From the NCBI GenBank assembly GCA_023614405.1, contig CM042691.1, positions 182,440,427 to 182,504,426 of the forward strand: a DNA stretch of 64,000 nt. Direction: 5' to 3'. The stretch is from Avena insularis. Its lineage: Eukaryota > Streptophyta > Magnoliopsida > Poales > Poaceae. Both the position numbers and the translations under genes were made by a program. The notes beneath the pieces are model-generated. The model saw only the letters and a list, made by a program, of their open reading frames with translations, was not told the origin of the DNA and ran no database searches. Shown here in pieces: positions 22,053-33,518 of this stretch. Numbering within the stretch: position 1 is the stretch's first letter; the number at the start of each line of letters is the position of its first letter.

Positions 22053-25000
22053 TGTAGCACCCCCCAGGGTTAGCGTTAAACTAACCTCAGATCACCATCT
22101 AAGATAAGTTCAACTCCCAAACACGGAAGATCACAGTATGATTCAGTAACATTACAGAACACAGGGATTCACCAGCATAAGTTTAAACTCTTAGCAGAGT
22201 GAGATATTAGAGTTATTACAAACCAGAGGTCATAGACCCAACATTACATCACACAACAAAAGCAAATTATGTTGTTCTACACAACAACCTAGCAAAAGGC
22301 CTAAGAGGCCATTAACAAAAGTGACGTCCATCCCATAGTACTCAGGCTGCTACCTGGGACCCCCAACTACTCGTAGATGTCAACGTAGAAGCCACCTTCA
22401 GTTGCAACCAGATCCTCTGTAGAAAAACAATAATGGCGCAAGTCTAAGTACGAGAATGTACTCCGCAAGACTTAGATAACCTAGTATCTATATGCTCTGG
22501 CTAGAAAGGCTTTCTCTGGATTTTCTTTTGCAAAAAACAATCTTTATTTGTAAACAAGAGAGAAGAGGCTCGTCTACTCAGAATCTTTTAAAAAGGGATA
22601 AGATAGCGACTTCTTCATATTGTTCATCACATCTCGATAACCACCAACTTCATCAGAACCTCCTATCTAGGATCACCCCCTCGACCCGGAGGAAGCATCC
22701 TTAAGCACACGTGGATCAACAAGTTTTATAGTGGTTAAAGTTATCTATGATCTTAGAATCTGGTCACCAAGCGTTCATAACCGTGACGGCTTTTCGAAAA
22801 GATTAATACCCTGCAGGGGTGTACAACTTTACCCACACATATCAACCGACTCTTAATGCCAAATATTATTAGCCCTCTTCCTTGGAAGGCCGGCAGAGGG
22901 TGGTTGACCACGACCTTTACCTTGCTTTCGCCGAGACCATGAGTCATGCAATAAGTATGATTCCGCCGTAACGGGTCAAATCCCGAAGCCGGTACTTAAA
23001 GATGTGAGGCGAGGTTGGTTCACCAGGGGCTCCATCGACCCCAAGAAACCGTGGCCACGCTTCCCTACCTGTTATGATGCACCTCCATCACCTCCTCTTT
23101 CGAAAACGTTTTCAAGCGTATACCAGATGGAAAGCCCGAACTATGTGACTCATGGAATCTACTAGGCAAGTTAGTTAGTCGAGGGGTTGTCCAGGCCCCG
23201 TGTGGTTGTACGCTCGTCTCGGTTCCAAAGGCAAGAACTCAGTTCCTAGTGGTGGCGAGCATGTGACTACAAAAACCACACCCAACGTGGCCTCCCATAC
23301 AAGCCTTAGCATGTTTAGTTAAATCCTTCGATGATGTCACCATCCCTACCTTTCTAGATTCTCTGGCACTTCTGATTCATCATTCGGATAGATCAGACCT
23401 TGATACTATGCATGGCTAAGCTGTCAATCTCAGAAGCTCTAGCAACGCTCAGATGCCAGACCTAGGTATGCTAGGAACAGTGGATCAGGAGTATAAGGCT
23501 ACAACTGGGAAACTATGCATCAAATAGGTAACTCTAACTACTGACAAAAGACCTCACTAGAATCGTGTGCATTATAGCGAGAAAGTAATATACTTTGTAA
23601 AAGTAGGTTCAGAATGATAGGCTACGATTTCCTTGTCCTTCAGTAGACAGATATGGATCGTCGGTGTTGTTGACTTTAGCTTCGGGCTCGGATCCTATCG
23701 CGAAGAACCAATACCGGAAAGAAAGGCAACAATCAAGCCATGGAATCGATGCAATGCTCAAACAAGGATGATGATATGACAAGTTGAATTGCATTGAAAC
23801 GAAACCCTAAAACATGTTCGGCAATTTAAACGGGGTTCCGAGGGATGAAAACCCTAACTCGGGGAAACTCCGGAATCACCTGTGAGGGGTTACTATGTTG
23901 TTCTAATTGAACTTGTCATTAAAGTTGTTGAACAATGCATGAGTATAGGTTATCTAGATAGAACTCATTTTTCTAAACATTTTGATATATTATTTGTATT
24001 TTTCTGACTTATAAATTAAAATTTATTGAATTTATAAGATTTATAATAATTTCTGAAATTATTAAAGCCTTTATTACACTTTTCTGTAAATAAAAGAAAC
24101 TGAAACTTTTTACACCGCAGGATGGGCTAGCCACAGACAGAGACAGGTGGGCCTCTGGCCACCTCAACAACTACGTTGGCCAGGCGGGGTCAGAGACATT
24201 TTTCACCGGGGGTGGTTCTAGCCAGAGAGGCTGACGGGTGGGGTCGGTCCACGCAATCAAGGCACGAGAGCACCACGCAGGAGCCACGTTGGCTCGCCGG
24301 CCAACGGGCTAGACGACGGTGGCAGACGACGGAGGAGGGTGAACTACGGCGTGCGACTAGGGCTCCTCAAACTAGCTCTGCGAGACGAACCTAATAGCGG
24401 CGGCGCCTCCGTTTATTGGTCAACGGAGCACCTCCAACAGCGAGCTCCTCGGCGGTCGACGGCGACGCACGGCAACAGCGAGATACAGAGCAAGATAAGG
24501 GAAAAGAAGGGGTCCAGGGGAACCGCTAGCTCACCGGGAAGCTCGCAGAGGGTTCGTTGGTGCAAGGGGAGGTTGAGCAATGTCGGCAACGTCGAGGAAG
24601 ATGACCGGAAGCGGTCGATTCATAGCGCCCCGTCTCGATTCCTTCTGCGGGGATGATCCTCGAAGCACGGCGAAGCTTATGGCATCATCGGCAGGCACAG
24701 GGAGGACGGGGTCGGCGGGATGGTCGGAGCTAGGGTTTCAGGTCCGTGAGGGGAACAGGAGTGAGGGGTCGCTGGAGAGGGGGAGAGTGGATGAGAGCGA
24801 TGGGGACGTGGCTACACCGTTCTTATCCACGCTCGGGGCTCGACGGATGGCCAGGAGGAGGTGGCAGGGATCGACGGTGGCGCTAGCGACACCCAGCTGC
24901 TTCCTCCCGAGGAGGAAGACGACGAAAGGGCGGCGGTTGCAGGTCATTGGTCATGCAAGGAGCTGCTGGGCTGGCTGCTGGGCGCGAGCGGCAGAGAGAA

Positions 25001-25386
25001 GAGAGGGAGTTGGTCCATGGCCCAGAGGCGCTGGATTGCTTATTTTTTTAGACAGATCCTTTTTCTATTTCCTAAATTCCTGTTCTCTCTTTTATATAAT
25101 GATTTTGGATACTGTTTTAGATATTTCAAAATACCAGAACTTTGTAAATATAATGAAAACAATGTGGGGCCCTTTGACACTATTTTGGATCCACTATTTT
25201 TGTACTTTTCAAAATTCAAACACCATATTGAATGGATTCCAAAAAGAGGGGGAAAGACTAGGGTTTAGGGTTTTGCACTTGTTCTTTGGTTCACACACTT
25301 GATCACATGCAATATTTTATTGAGTTTAACACATGCATACAATGCTTAGGTACTAATTACATATATTACAAACTTGGGCTGTAACA
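22053..25386 (-). repeat. 5' LTR of the Tekay-like element
   Basis: The upstream LTR on the minus strand is 3334 bp, against 3263 bp for 13867-17129. The extra 98 bp block at about 22887-22984 is the main structural difference. The GC-rich centre (24130-25040) contains a long plus-strand frame that has no counterpart of the same length in the other LTR, so it is a chance frame. Confidence 0.92.
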
Positions 25387-28300
25387 GAATTCTACTCACA
25401 AGGATTTTTGCCAGGTAGATACAAATTGTACCTTTTTCCTATCTCTATGATCTTTTCTCCTTAAGTGAACTCTATATAGAGGTTGATGTGAACTGGCTTT
25501 TCTATTTTTCTGTTTTCAGCATCTGGGTCTTTGTCGACACCTAATATATCACAGGTTCTCGCTTTTAGAAAAATCAAGGAGGTGTATGATAATATATTGA
25601 AACTGGGATATCATCCTACTGAGAAGTATAGATTTTTATTATTGTTGAATTGATCTTATTGTTTGGGTTTTATGTTATATTTATGTGCAATGTCTAATAC
25701 ATATTACATCTTTTATTTTTTTGTAGGAATGATGTAATTTTCATTAACTACGAGGCTCGATGCACAATTGGAAATGTTGCAGAAGCATTTAAGCCTACTG
25801 GCATGCTATGTTCTTATGTTGTCCCAGTTGCAACATACTTGCTTCGCCAAAGTTCAAAAATTCTAGGAAATTTGTTGTACCATACATTTGCTATGTATGA
25901 TATTTTTGTCTAATATTTTTATGCTTTCATAGGTGAACTTTTTGTTTCATTTGTTTTATTTTAGTCAAAAACACCTTTTTTTTAAATATATTCCCTTTAT
26001 TCAATCCAGAGGCATATTTTTGAAAGGAATCTGAACAGTGGCCCCTTGAGGAGATTATCTAGTCTTGATGCTGAGGAGTGCTTGGACACGAATGAGATGG
26101 TAAGCACCGCCTTCTTGGTTTCCTTTTCTATTTATGTAGTGAACTTCAACTTTTATATTTTATGGCTTGTGCACCATCTGAACTGTCTGATATATTGTTA
26201 ATGTGTCACTTTCATTTTTATTTTCCTTTCAGATTTGTTTTGCAACCTTCGACCCGCCTGACCCTCCAGTACCAGGGGGGTGGACACTATTGTGTAGTCA
26301 CCATTAACATGAAGCTCGAACGATTCGAGTTGCTTGACTCTCTGTGTGACGACTTTATCCCATGTGCTCATCGGGTTTTCAATACCATGGTTCATGGCAT
26401 AAATAAGTTATGGAGGCAAGCTAGAAATGAGAAAGGGGATTCGTTCTCCCCACCATCTATTGATTATTTTGTGCAGAATTTTGTTGAAGTGCCAAAGCAG
26501 CTAACCCCGTAAGTTTTTTTCTATTACGCACTTTGTTATTCCAGGACCTATGTTGGTTTGTTGTTTTGTATCTATAGTGAACCAGTTTTGTATTGTTGGT
26601 GTGAACCACTTCCATCAAACCTTACTTTAATACAAATAAACTTTGAATAGAGTTTCAAATGATCTTTGGAATAAACACAAGTCAACTGGATTGAACTTAA
26701 CTATTGTAGAAATAAACACAAGTCAAAATTATTTTTGTGTTTTTACCTACTGAACCTTATTACTAAACAGACTTATGTGAACTGCAACTTTAGAGCAGGA
26801 AGTACATAAGCAATGTGAAACACAACTTTTTATTCAGTGAACCTCATCTTTATTGGGGATATTCCAAGCACACTATTATTATTTACATAAATTACCACAA
26901 GTATGGTAATTGTTCTATCTGCTGTAACTTCTATTTATCCAAGGGGCTTTTTTTTCTCGCATGTATTTATACTGAAGTCAACCTGTATGCATATCAATGT
27001 TGACTTTATTTTTTCTTAAATTGTTCCTTTAGCCATAACTTAAGATTTTAATAGTGAACTTGCTTTTTTGTGTGTTTTTTGACAGGAATGATTGTGGTTT
27101 CTTCATGATTCAGTATATTCTAACTTGGGATGGTGTATGTTTGGTTATATTCAAGCAAGGAGACATATTAATGATACAGATGACACTGCTTTATAGCTGG
27201 CTCACTTCAGGTCATTTCCAAATTGACCTAAAAGGTTTATTAGGTGTTGATGCAAGTATTTTTCTTCTATGATTTCACCAACTGAACTTCACCTTTTAAT
27301 TTAAAGTTCAAATTTCCAAGCTAAGTTTTATATCAGTCTAACATGTTTTTCTTCTCTCATTTTTACACACTTGTTTGTTATTTTTCAGAGACACCTCTCT
27401 ACATGGAGGAAAATAACTTTGCTCTGTTTGACCTTGAAACTGTCACACCTGATGTTCGCATGATCTCTAAAGACACCTTCCTGAATGAAGTTAGCAAGGT
27501 GAAGAAGACTGCTCCGAAGCTTCATACCGCTACAAAACGAACTACCAGGAGCACCAGTGCTGCAAAGGAGGGAAGAAGAATGTTGTTGATGTCAAAGGTG
27601 GAAACGACAATGATTTTTTTGATCCTGCGCCATGGACTGTCAAAAGCAAGGTTGCTGAAACATGTCCTAGTGGCAGTAGTGATGATTTTGTATCGTAGAC
27701 TCCCAGTGATGCTTCCATTGTTATATCAACTAAGAGGGCTACCAAGTTTCCCGTGCGGTTGAGGGAACCCTTGGAGAAGCTTATTCCTTTTGAACCGTCA
27801 TACTTAGTCAAGGCAAAGATCAAAAAGCTTATATTGAGCCCTGAGTATTTGCAGAAATATGCGAAGTGAGTTATATATTTCCTATTTCTCTATCTATTGT
27901 GATATTTCCTTTTTATTGCCCTGCTTATCTCACTTTTTCTTGCATATTAGAACTCCCCTATTCAGAATGACAAGCCCGAATGGTATCCCCTTTGATGTTA
28001 TGGGAGAGGATATGTTCAAGGTATTTGGATGGTGCGAAATGATCTGTGTAGAAATTATGGAGAATGTCTTATCATTCTGGAAGGATGACGTATCATGAAA
28101 AAAAGGTTTGCATCAGGGAAACGTGTCATGCTCGGTCCATTTATCATCCCGGTATAACCTTCTTTTTTAACCTCTGATAGATTTTCCATGAGAACTGCAA
28201 CCATATAGACTATGGACTATCAGCTTTTTGTCACGTGAACTTCAAGTTGTGAACACACTACTGTGAAATGTAATCTCATGGTATCCCAATAGCACAAGTT

Positions 28301-29021
28301 AAAACCTATGTGAACTTCAATTGTTTTTTCATGTGAGCTTCAGAGTGATATCCATGTGAACTGGAATTTCAACATACTGTTCTTAAACAACTGAAATTTT
28401 ATGCATGTGATCTTCAACCTTTTTTCATTCAACACACTGATGTGAACTGGAACTAATTCATGGACTGTAACATAGCTTTTCCTTTTTATATTTCATTTGT
28501 GATTTATAGGTTTTATAGTCTATGCTATCTTTTTTGTAATGTGAACTTTCAAGTTGTGAATACACTACCGTGTACTATCATCTCAGAGTACCGCAATAAT
28601 GGAAGTTAAAATTCTATGTGAAATTGAATTCATTTTACCATGTGAGCTACACAGAGATATCCATGTGCACTGTAATTTTAACATTATGTTTTTTCAACAA
28701 CTGAACTTTGTTATGCATGTGATCTTCAACCTTTTTTTATTCAACACACTGATGTGAACTTGAACTAATTCATGGACTGGAACATAGCTTTTCCTTTTTT
28801 ATATTTTATTTGTGATTTATAGGTTTTATAGTCTATGCTATCTTTTTTTTAAATGTTCTGCCTTTTGTTATGCAGTATGTTCTGGGTATTGCTCCATTTG
28901 AGTCACCAGATGATAAAGGGAACCCAAATCTGTTATGGGAGTTCAATGTAGAAGCAGCCGCCAAATTTTTTCATGCATATGTGAGGCCATCAGAAAATTT
29001 TCTCACATCCAACCTAGCAAG
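25387..29021 (+). pseudogene. C48-peptidase gene, segment 3 (Ulp1-like protease exons, broken)
   Basis: Successive exons with GT/AG borders are visible: from about 25519 (SLSTPNISQVLAFRKIKEVYD), 25728 (NDVIFINYEARC), 26010-26098 (ending ATG|GTAAGC), 26233-26508, from 27086, from 27391, from 27956 and from 28875. The protease residues are recognisable in order: His in GGHYCVV (26285-26287), Asp in ELLDSL, Gln in VPKQ, and Cys in NDCGFF (27093-27095, right after an intron). That is the catalytic set of clan CE, family C48, which removes SUMO-like tags. The first protease exon is out of frame at its start, and later exons break near 27600. Downstream text (FPVRLREPLEKL, PFESPDDKGNPN) extends beyond a usual C48 domain. 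The gene ends abruptly at the copia insertion at 29022. In grasses such genes often ride on Mutator-like or CACTA transposons; no terminal repeats were seen here. Confidence 0.75.
28215..28842 (+). repeat. Tandem duplication of about 313 bp inside an intron
   Basis: Two adjacent copies, about 28215-28528 and 28529-28842, share long strings such as ggttttatagtctatgctat (28509 and 28822), gatccatgtg-like blocks and attcaacacactgatgtgaa. Differences are scattered substitutions and small indels, so the duplication is old. GTGAAC occurs seven times in and beside the duplication. Confidence 0.85.
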
Positions 29022-30676
29022 TGTAGGGTTCGCAGCATAGCCAACAAAAAATTTCCTACGATGGGAACTATGTACCAAGATCTATCTACTAGATACAAAC
29101 AACGGGCGGATGTATATCCGTAGAGAACATACCCTTGAATACCGACAAAGCTTAACGAGTTCAACTCGTGGTTGATGTAGACGATCTCTTGCCGATCTCA
29201 AGATCGAGAGGAAGTCCTAGCGCCACAAAGCAGCAGCACATCTGTGCTCGCACACACGTACAAGACACTGAGCAACCTCTGCCTCCTCGCTCCAGTGATG
29301 CAGCGGAAGCACAACCCTTTCTTGTTGAATAGCCACCGGGAATATGTATCTCGCTAGTCCGAGACCATGGGGGATAAATTCTAGAGGGGGAGAGAGATTC
29401 TTCACGAGGAGGTGTGAGTGAGAAGTGAGGAGAGGGGTGCCTTTTATAGGAGGAGGGGGGCACCCAAGGGGGTGGCCGCCAGCCATGGGGGCTGCCCCCT
29501 CCCCTCCTTCATTCATGTGGGTGGACACTCCACTCAGAAAAATCCATTCAAATCCCTCCAATCAAAATCCCACTCAAACTGGCTATTAAATTTCCACCAA
29601 ATTTAATGCAAACTCTCATTAAATAAAACTCTTTTATTTATTCAGATTTTTTTCAATTACTTTAATGACAAACATTCACATATAACCCCTTGCTAGAATT
29701 CTATTTCACATAGATAACCTCTTTATGCAATTTCACCCGAAAACCTATTTCGGTATCTAGTGAAATAAATTCCTCCACTTGTTTATTCTTTCGGCATAAA
29801 ACATTTGCTCCAACTGGATGTCAGTGTCCCTTAAGTGTGTCACCCTACGGTTCGCGAATAATGCGGAAATGATCGAGACCCTTCTCCAATCAATAATCAG
29901 TAGCGGGACCACGAGATCCATACTGACTCCCACACATTCAACGATGACTTTCCTGTGATCGTCAGAACCTTTTACGCTTGTATATTAATCCCTTTGTTTC
30001 ACGATATATTACATGTCCGAGATTCAATCATTGGTATCTCCATACCTAGTTTGATCTCGTTACTGACATGCACTCTTTTCTCGTTCCCGTGATATAACAT
30101 TCTAGTGATGAAATCACTTGCTTGCAAGCTAACCAATGTGATATCTTCCAGAGGGCCTAGAGTATATCTATCCGTCATCAGGATGACCAAATTCAACTCT
30201 TCATCCATGATTCTCAACATAACACTTTAGTAGCTTTGAATCCATCTTTATAATAACCCAGTTACGGTGTGACGTTTGATGTCAACAAGAAACTCTTCCG
30301 GTGTTAGTGATTGGCATTATCTCATGGTCTAAGGATTAGGATTACTTCGTAAGTTGTTTATAGCAATATAAACTCAATGACTTTGATCATAATGCTATAA
30401 TTCAGATGAATGTTCATCACACCATTACACTAATGTTGTGATCTCGTTATTAACAACATCCAATGTCTATGATCAGGAAACTGTCATCATCTTGTTAATC
30501 AACGAACTAGTTTATGAGAGAGGCATAACTAGGAACTTTCTGTTTGTTTATTAAACACACATGTATTCATGTTTTCGTATTAATACAATTATAGCATGCA
30601 AAATAAACATCTATCATATACTTGGAATACACATAATAAACACTTTATTATTGCCTCTCAGGGCATATTCCCTTCA
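29022..30676 (-). repeat. 3' LTR of copia element 2
   Basis: A 1655 bp LTR, TG...CA on the minus strand, with the purine tract GTGCAAGTGGGAGAC beside it at 30677-30691. A 3' part of the same LTR type recurs at 53417-53873. Frames inside it at 29161-29606 lie in GC-rich LTR sequence and are not genes. Confidence 0.9.
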
Positions 30677-30689
30677 GTCTCCCACTTGC

Positions 30690-32393
30690 ACTAGAGACAA
30701 TAATCTAGTTACATAGTGATGTATCTAACACCCATGGAGTTCTGGTGGAGATCATGTTTTGCTCTAGGGAGAGTTTTAGTCAACGGATCTGCTACATTTA
30801 GATCCGTATGTACTTTACAAATCTTTATATCTCCATCCTTGACATGCTCGCGGATGGAGTGAAACCGGCACTTAATATGCTTGGAATGCTTGTGAGACCT
30901 TGGCTCTTTGGCATTGGCAATGGCACCATTGTTGTCCCAATAGATCACCATTGGGTCCAACGCGTTTGCAACCAAACCTAGTTGGGATATGAACTACTTC
31001 ATCCAAACTGCTTCTTGAGCCGCTTCCGAAGCAGCAACATATTCGGCCTCTGTTGTTGATCCCGCCACCACAGGTTGTTTGGAGCTCCTCAAACTAACCG
31101 CTCCGCCATTCATGAAAAATACGTATCTGGATTGAGGCTTAAGAGTCTTCCGGATCGGTATCAAAACTAGCGTCGACATAACACTTCGCGATGAGCTCTT
31201 CTTCACCTCCGTATACAATAAACATATCCTTAGTTCTTCACAAGTACTTAAGGATATTCTTGACCGCTTTCCAGTGTTCTGAACCTGGATCCGATTGGTA
31301 CCTACTAGTCAAACTAATAGCATGTGCCACATCCGGTCTTGTACATAGCATGGTGTACATTATAGAGCCTATGGCTGAAGCATAGGGGACTTTGTCCATT
31401 TTCTCTCTTTCTTCCGAATGGCGGACTTTGAGTCTTACTCAATGTCGTGCCTTGTGTCATAGGTAAGAACCCCTTCTTACTATCTTCCATTTTAAACTTC
31501 TTTAAAATCTTATCAAGGTATGTACTTTGCGATAGCCCTATGAGGCGCCTAGATCTATCTCTATAGATCTTTATGCCTAATATGTATGATGCTTCACCTA
31601 GGTCCTTCATTGAAAATTTGCTGTTTAGATAACTTTTAATACTGTTTAAAAGATCTATATCATTTCTGATCAATAATATGTCATCCACATATAGTATCAG
31701 AAATGCCACATTGCTCCCACTCACTTTCTTGTAAATACAAGCTTCTCCATAAGTTTGGACAAATCCAAACTCTTTCATCACCTCATCAAAGCGGAGATTC
31801 CAACTTCGTGATGCTTGCTTCAATCCATAGATGGATCGCTGAAGCTTGCACACCTTGTTAGCATCCTTGGGATCGACAAAACCCTTTGGTTGTATCATAT
31901 ACAACTCTTCTTCAATATTACCATTGAGAAATGCGGTTTTGACATCCATCTGCCATATCTCATAATTGAAATATGCAGCAATTGTTAACATAATCCTAAC
32001 TGACTTCAGCATCGCTATAGGAGAGAATGTCTCATTGTAGTCAACTCCTTGAATTTTCAGAAACCCCTTTGCGACAAGTCGAGCTTTATATACGGTTACA
32101 TTACCATCAGCATCAGTTTTCCTTTTGAAAATCCATTTGTTCTCCATGACCTTTCGGTCGTGAGGTAATTCCACCAAGTTCCAAACTTCATTTTCATACA
32201 TGGATTCCATCTCGGATTTCATGGCTTCTAAACATTTGTTGGAATCCGGGCTCATCATTGCTTCTTCATACGTCGCAGGGTCATCATTTTCATCAACCAT
32301 GAAATTCATGACAGGATTTCCGTACAGCTCGGGAGTTGCACGCTTCCTGCTAGACCTGCGAGGTTCGGTAGTACTCTCTTTCAAGGGGGCCTT
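30690..32393 (-). pseudogene. copia element 2 reverse transcriptase and RNase H (5' truncated)
   Basis: The main frame runs down from about 32393 to 31314 with the family linker (TTEPRRSSRKR), YEEAMMSPDS, the RT core (VNY-like KARLVAKGF, QMDVKTAFLNG) and the catalytic box YVDD in LILYVDDILL, which is intact. It breaks near 31430 within the RT-RNase H connection. RNase H pieces follow in two frames (30994-31218 with TEAEYVAASEAA, and 30709-30975 with DNNGAIANAKEP). The integrase side is absent. The RT stretch has far fewer breaks than copia element 1, so this insertion may be younger. Confidence 0.88.
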
Positions 32394-32640
32394 CGGTAAA
32401 CACCTCCTGAAACAGTCGAGAATGATCGTCACTATCCTCGCTATATCCAGCCATCTCAATGCACCTGTTGTGGCGATGGTGGTTGGGATTCATTGGTTTG
32501 GGCTCTGGAAATGTGGGACGAGATGAAGAATACAAACTCTGGAAACTAGGCGGCGTGGAGGGCGAGTCAGAGTGGGGATAGAGGAAAGTGGAGAGGAGGA
32601 GAGGGATAGGGGAACTAGTGCAGTACTCGTTGAATAAATC
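32394..32640 (-). pseudogene. Unrecognised coding-like fragment next to the truncated copia element
   Basis: On the minus strand a frame stays open from about 32640 to the copia border at 32394. It is rich in Ser, Pro, His and Asp (for example PHSDSPSTPPSFQSLYSS, then NPNHHRHNRC and AGYSEDSDDHSRLFQE). The composition is like a disordered N-terminal part of a plant protein, and the amino-acid periodicity looks real, but no family was recognised. It is cut off by the retroelement. It could be a downstream exon of the XS-finger gene, which lies on the same strand, or the start of another gene. Confidence 0.4.
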
Positions 32641-33518
32641 ACAAGCTAAAAACCTTATTAAGGGGTCACCCTTAAGCTTATGGGTAGTCCATAAGCATTA
32701 AAATATTGATATCTAATACACATAGCAATAGAGGGTAGCTGTTCCATGTGGGTCCTTGACTTCTAACTCTCTCTCAAAAAAACTTGACTTCTGGTATGCG
32801 GGGCACGCAAAATCTCCTCACTGGAATCATCGATGATGATCTCTCCTCATCAAAGGCACCCATTCGACTCTTCTACATATCTCATCTCTCTTCCTTCTCT
32901 TGTAAGCTTCCATGCAATGATTTCGACGTCGTTTAGTTGTGTCCGGAAAGATAGGGCCCATGTCATGTCACCATCAACTTTTAACCAGATTTTTAGTATA
33001 GGTCGCACCTATTCGGGTGGTATCATGATGGAGCTCACACAAGGAAGCGGGTTGCAATGAAGAACAATAAAGGGTAAATTCAGTTTTTTTCCAAATAGGT
33101 AAACTCAGTTCAGTTTAATAAATGGATTTGCTAGTTCTCAGGCGCACAAGAACATATATGTCCCAGTGAACCCTCTCAACATGAAAAAAATATAGACATT
33201 ATTTTTGGCAAGTTGTCAAAAACATGCCTTGTGATATGGATTGCCATGTAGAGTATGAACATTCTGGTCCTCTCCACATCGCGGGTTCTGGTAAAATCTG
33301 CCCATATTTGGTAGATATGGTCATATATTGGCAGGGTAAATAATGCGAGATTCTAACTTATTATATGAAAAAATGTAGTTTTCCAAAAGAAATAAATATT
33401 TTGAGTGATGGCAATGCGCAGAATATGGCCTATAATGTAATAACCCTAAATTTCACATAAAGTGGACCATGTTTACTACTACTGTTGGGCGAATAGGATA
33501 CACAACTGTAATATGTGT
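32641..33518. other. Unassigned sequence, no gene seen
   Basis: AT-rich single-copy-like sequence. No coding frame, LTR or MITE terminus was recognised. It lies downstream of the XS-finger gene's stop and could hold its 3' untranslated region or later introns. Confidence 0.5.

Larger units (their letters stand above)
13867..25386 (-). mobile_element. Complete Ty3/gypsy LTR retrotransposon, Tekay/Del-like chromovirus
   Basis: Two LTRs of 3263 and 3334 bp (TGTAGCACC... to ...GGGCTGTTACA or GGGCTGTAACA) flank gag, protease, RT-RNase H and integrase in the Ty3/gypsy order, all on the minus strand. The target duplication is a perfect gaatt at 13862-13866 and 25387-25391. A zinc-knuckle gag, the RT and RNase H motifs and an integrase followed by a GPF-type C-terminal module fit the Tekay (Del) clade. 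The element is 11.5 kb, about 6.6 kb of it LTR. It lies in non-coding sequence of the C48 gene. Confidence 0.93.
29022..32395 (-). mobile_element. Truncated Ty1/copia element (BARE/WIS/Angela group, second family)
   Basis: An intact 3' LTR (29022-30676), a purine tract and pol from RNase H back into the RT are present, then homology stops near 32395. Integrase, protease, gag, primer site and 5' LTR are missing. The five bases at its left border, gcaag (29017-29021), would be one target duplication, but the other end is gone. The LTR start TGAAGGGAATATGCCC and the RT sequence differ clearly from copia element 1, so it belongs to a related but separate family. Confidence 0.9.

Noticed and set aside
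24176..25302. A 240-codon frame and neighbours
   Set aside because: Same GC-rich LTR block as 16142-17045 in the other LTR; no conservation of the frame and no domain.
29161..29606. Open frames of about 100 codons on both strands
   Set aside because: They sit in the LTR of copia element 2, in its GC-rich part, without start context or family match.
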